From: Pyxidicoccus xibeiensis
Lineage (GTDB): Bacteria > Myxococcota > Myxococcia > Myxococcales > Myxococcaceae
Length of the DNA stretch: 64,000 nt
Reading direction: 5' to 3'
Assembly (NCBI RefSeq): GCF_024198175.1
Contig: NZ_JAJVKV010000001.1
Coordinates: 434,001 to 498,000 of the forward strand
Position numbers and translations under genes: made by a program. Below, in pieces: positions 62,433 through 64,000 of this stretch. Numbering within the stretch: the stretch's first letter is position 1; each line of letters opens with the position of its first letter. The notes beneath the pieces are model-generated. The model saw only the letters and a list, made by a program, of their open reading frames with translations. It was not told where the DNA came from and made no database searches.

Positions 62433-62990
62433 ATGGCCAAGGACAGGGACGACAACGGCGGCTTCTCCGGCAAGCGCACCAAGAGCTGGCGTGAAATCGA
62501 CGCGGGGCGCGGCAAGGGCAGCAAGTACCACTCCCGGCAGGATGACCCCGCGCAGCAGAAGATTGAGCGCAGCGCGAGCTACGAGAAGTACAAGGCCGCC
62601 GCCGACTCGCTCTTCACCGGCGGCGAGCTGCCGGAGGGGCTGGCGAAGACGTTCGACCCCGAGGGCAAGCGCAAGGCCCAGAAGCAGGCCATGCTGAAGG
62701 TGACCGAGTCCGAGACGCGCGCCGACTGGGTGAAGGCCGTGGTGGACTACCTGGAGAAGTACCCGGAACTGCCCGAGGACGTGTACTTCCTCGACAGCCT
62801 GCTGGACCACCCGCGCGAGCGCATCGTCGACAAGGCGCTGGCGAAGCTGGAGGTGCTCTCGGACGAGGGCAAGCTGAAGACGAAGGTGCCGCAGAGCCTG
62901 GATCAGCGCCTGAAGTCCGTGGAGCTGACCAGCATGGACCCCGACATGCAGGGCCGCGCCAAGGCGCTGCGCGAGAAGCTGCGCGCCTGA
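62433..62990 (+). CDS. hypothetical protein, highly charged and helical
   Basis: A 185-residue protein. The first 55 residues are basic and likely disordered (KRTKSWREIDAGRGKGSKY), followed by helices rich in Lys/Glu (QKAMLKVTESETRADWVKAV is typical of the rest). The N-terminal RTKSWREIDAGRGKG pattern is shared by myxobacterial proteins of unknown function. Co-transcribed with the upstream gene. Confidence 0.75.
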   Translation: MAKDRDDNGGFSGKRTKSWREIDAGRGKGSKYHSRQDDPAQQKIERSASYEKYKAAADSLFTGGELPEGLAKTFDPEGKRKAQKQAMLKVTESETRADWVKAVVDYLEKYPELPEDVYFLDSLLDHPRERIVDKALAKLEVLSDEGKLKTKVPQSLDQRLKSVELTSMDPDMQGRAKALREKLRA

Positions 62991-63009
62991 GGCGGCCGCG
63001 GCCCGCGGC

Positions 63010-63879
63010 TCAGGGCACGCCGGGAGGCGCGGGCACCTGGCCCCGGTGGATGAGCACCACCGCGAGCTGCCCCCCCGCGCCCGGCTCGCGCACCACGCGC
63101 AGCTCCTCTCCGGGGCGCGTGTAGACGTCCGCCTCGCCCTCGGCGCGCTTCCAGCCGTGCTGCGCCAGCGCGCGGGCGTAGAAGGCGTCCACGTCCCGCG
63201 CGGACAGGGGCACGTGGAAGGCCAGCGTCCGGGTGCTCTCTCCGCCCACGCGCAGCACCTGGCTGGCGCCGGGGGGCAGCGGCGCGAAGTCTCCCGCGGC
63301 GATGGGCTCGCGGCGCAGCGCGTGGTTGGCCTCGCCGAGGTAGAGCGTGGTGGTGCCGTCCTCGTGGGGCTGGATGATGGCGGTGTAGGTGATGCGCCGC
63401 TGCGCATCGACGGCGGTGAGCATCGCCGCGCCGCTGGCGAACTGGGGCTGCTCGCGGCCGGGCGGGACGTAGAGGCCTCCGTCGCGGAAGGCGTCGGCAA
63501 GGCGCTGCACCAGCTCCGCGGGGCCCTCCTTCACGCGCAGCGCGCGCAGGGCGACGGGCACGCCTCCGGCCTCGACGATTTCACTCGACTCCACGTGCTC
63601 CAGCACGCGCAGCCGCGGCCAGGCGAAGCGCGGCGCGGAATCACCGCTCCGTGCGGCGGGGGCCGGCGTCGTTGGCGCGGGGGCGACTGACGCCGCTCGG
63701 CCCGCGGCCACAATGGGAGTGCCCGCAGCCGGACGGCCCGAAGCCTGGGGGGCACGCACCGGGGCTTGCGCAACCACGGCGCCCGCCGCCGGGCCTTCCG
63801 CAGCCGCGTCGCCGTCACGGGACGCGGGAGCCGCGCCGAGGAGGAAGACCCCGGACAGCACCGCGAGCGCCACTCTCAC
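63010..63879 (-). CDS. exported hypothetical protein with Ala/Pro-rich linker
   Basis: A 289-residue protein with a signal peptide (VALAVLSGVFLLGAAPAS), an Ala/Pro/Gly linker to about residue 90, and a domain with WPRLRVLEHVESSEIVEAGG, VDAQRRITYTAIIQPHEDG and AFHVPLSARDVDAFYARALA. The last segment resembles helix-strand repeats of small periplasmic proteins. No family recognised. GTG 63879 overlaps the stop of the upstream gene by four bases (GTGA), so it is translationally coupled. Confidence 0.75.
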   Translation of the reverse strand: MRVALAVLSGVFLLGAAPASRDGDAAAEGPAAGAVVAQAPVRAPQASGRPAAGTPIVAAGRAASVAPAPTTPAPAARSGDSAPRFAWPRLRVLEHVESSEIVEAGGVPVALRALRVKEGPAELVQRLADAFRDGGLYVPPGREQPQFASGAAMLTAVDAQRRITYTAIIQPHEDGTTTLYLGEANHALRREPIAAGDFAPLPPGASQVLRVGGESTRTLAFHVPLSARDVDAFYARALAQHGWKRAEGEADVYTRPGEELRVVREPGAGGQLAVVLIHRGQVPAPPGVP

Positions 63880-64000
63880 CGGGGCACTCCGAGCCAGCGG
63901 TTCTCCCGGTGGATGGCATAGCTGGGAGAGTTCCGCGCGCTGTAGGGCGTCACCTCCCAGCGAGGCTGACCGCCCGCGTGCGTGGAGCCGAGGTCCTCCT
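63876..64000 (-). CDS. C-terminal end of an unrecognised protein, truncated by the window edge
   Basis: The minus strand is open from the window end to a TGA at 63876-63878, giving about 40 residues that end in ENRWLGVPR. It overlaps the GTG of the next gene by four bases, so both belong to one operon. The fragment is too short to name. Confidence 0.65.
   Translation of the reverse strand, partial: EDLGSTHAGGQPRWEVTPYSARNSPSYAIHRENRWLGVPR

Overview
The window is high-GC DNA with dense, strongly GC3-biased genes. It carries a typical myxobacterial mix: a Ser/Thr kinase with a zinc-ribbon N-terminus, many lipoproteins, SWIM/SNF2 helicase, VIT/VWA protein, RpoH-like and ECF sigma factors, and a polymorphic lipoprotein toxin with an immunity gene. 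I infer a member of the Myxococcaceae (Myxococcus, Corallococcus, Pyxidicoccus or close kin); the genus cannot be fixed from this sequence alone.

Layout. 1-2.1 kb: a lower-GC toxin/immunity pair (lipoprotein with a PD-(D/E)xK nuclease end, then a DUF3396 protein). 2.1-6.7 kb: SNF2/SWIM helicase and a conserved hypothetical. 6.7-7.7 kb: a winged-helix/nucleotidyltransferase gene pair resembling a toxin-antitoxin unit, preceded by three 13-bp dyads exactly 21 bp apart. 7.8-9.8 kb: tRNA-Phe, an RpoH-like sigma factor and divergent nhaR. 9.8-15.4 kb: amidohydrolase, small lipoprotein, TreT-like glycosyltransferase, NfeD protease and slipin. 15.5-17.1 kb: a lower-GC island with an AAA/ABC-type ATPase and a small PD-(D/E)xK-like protein, the best candidate here for an undescribed defence-like system. 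17.1-21 kb: DUF2721 membrane protein, divergent MerR regulator and VIT/VWA protein, with a matching pair of operator-like dyads. 21-31 kb: hypothetical membrane protein, SDR, DUF1232 protein, ferric-iron ABC transporter (three genes), NTF2-like protein, PfkB kinase and a glycoside hydrolase. 31-34 kb: gyrA. 34-43 kb: TPR protein, secreted M24 peptidase, CheY-like regulator, EEP phosphoesterase, thioesterase, WD40-like protein, ECF sigma factor with an overlapping Cys-rich membrane protein, and ung. 43-51 kb: orphan CpaF ATPase with a long proline-rich tail, Gly-rich surface lipoprotein and a Ser/Thr kinase. 51-57.5 kb: degenerate GT51-like protein, flavin reductase, WD40 protein with an inserted protease-like domain, LppC-like lipoprotein, dnaJ and a hypothetical. 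57.5-64 kb: ABC exporter and several myxobacterial hypotheticals.

Between the genes, nine copies of an 18-bp dyad (core GGAATGAACGTTCCTTCC) occur in three clusters (30.8-31.1, 39.2-39.3 and 45.4-45.5 kb). In each cluster the copies lie in sense orientation just past the 3' end of a gene. Intrinsic terminators are visible after tRNA-Phe, gyrA and the TPR gene. No insertion sequence, prophage, CRISPR array or rRNA was seen.
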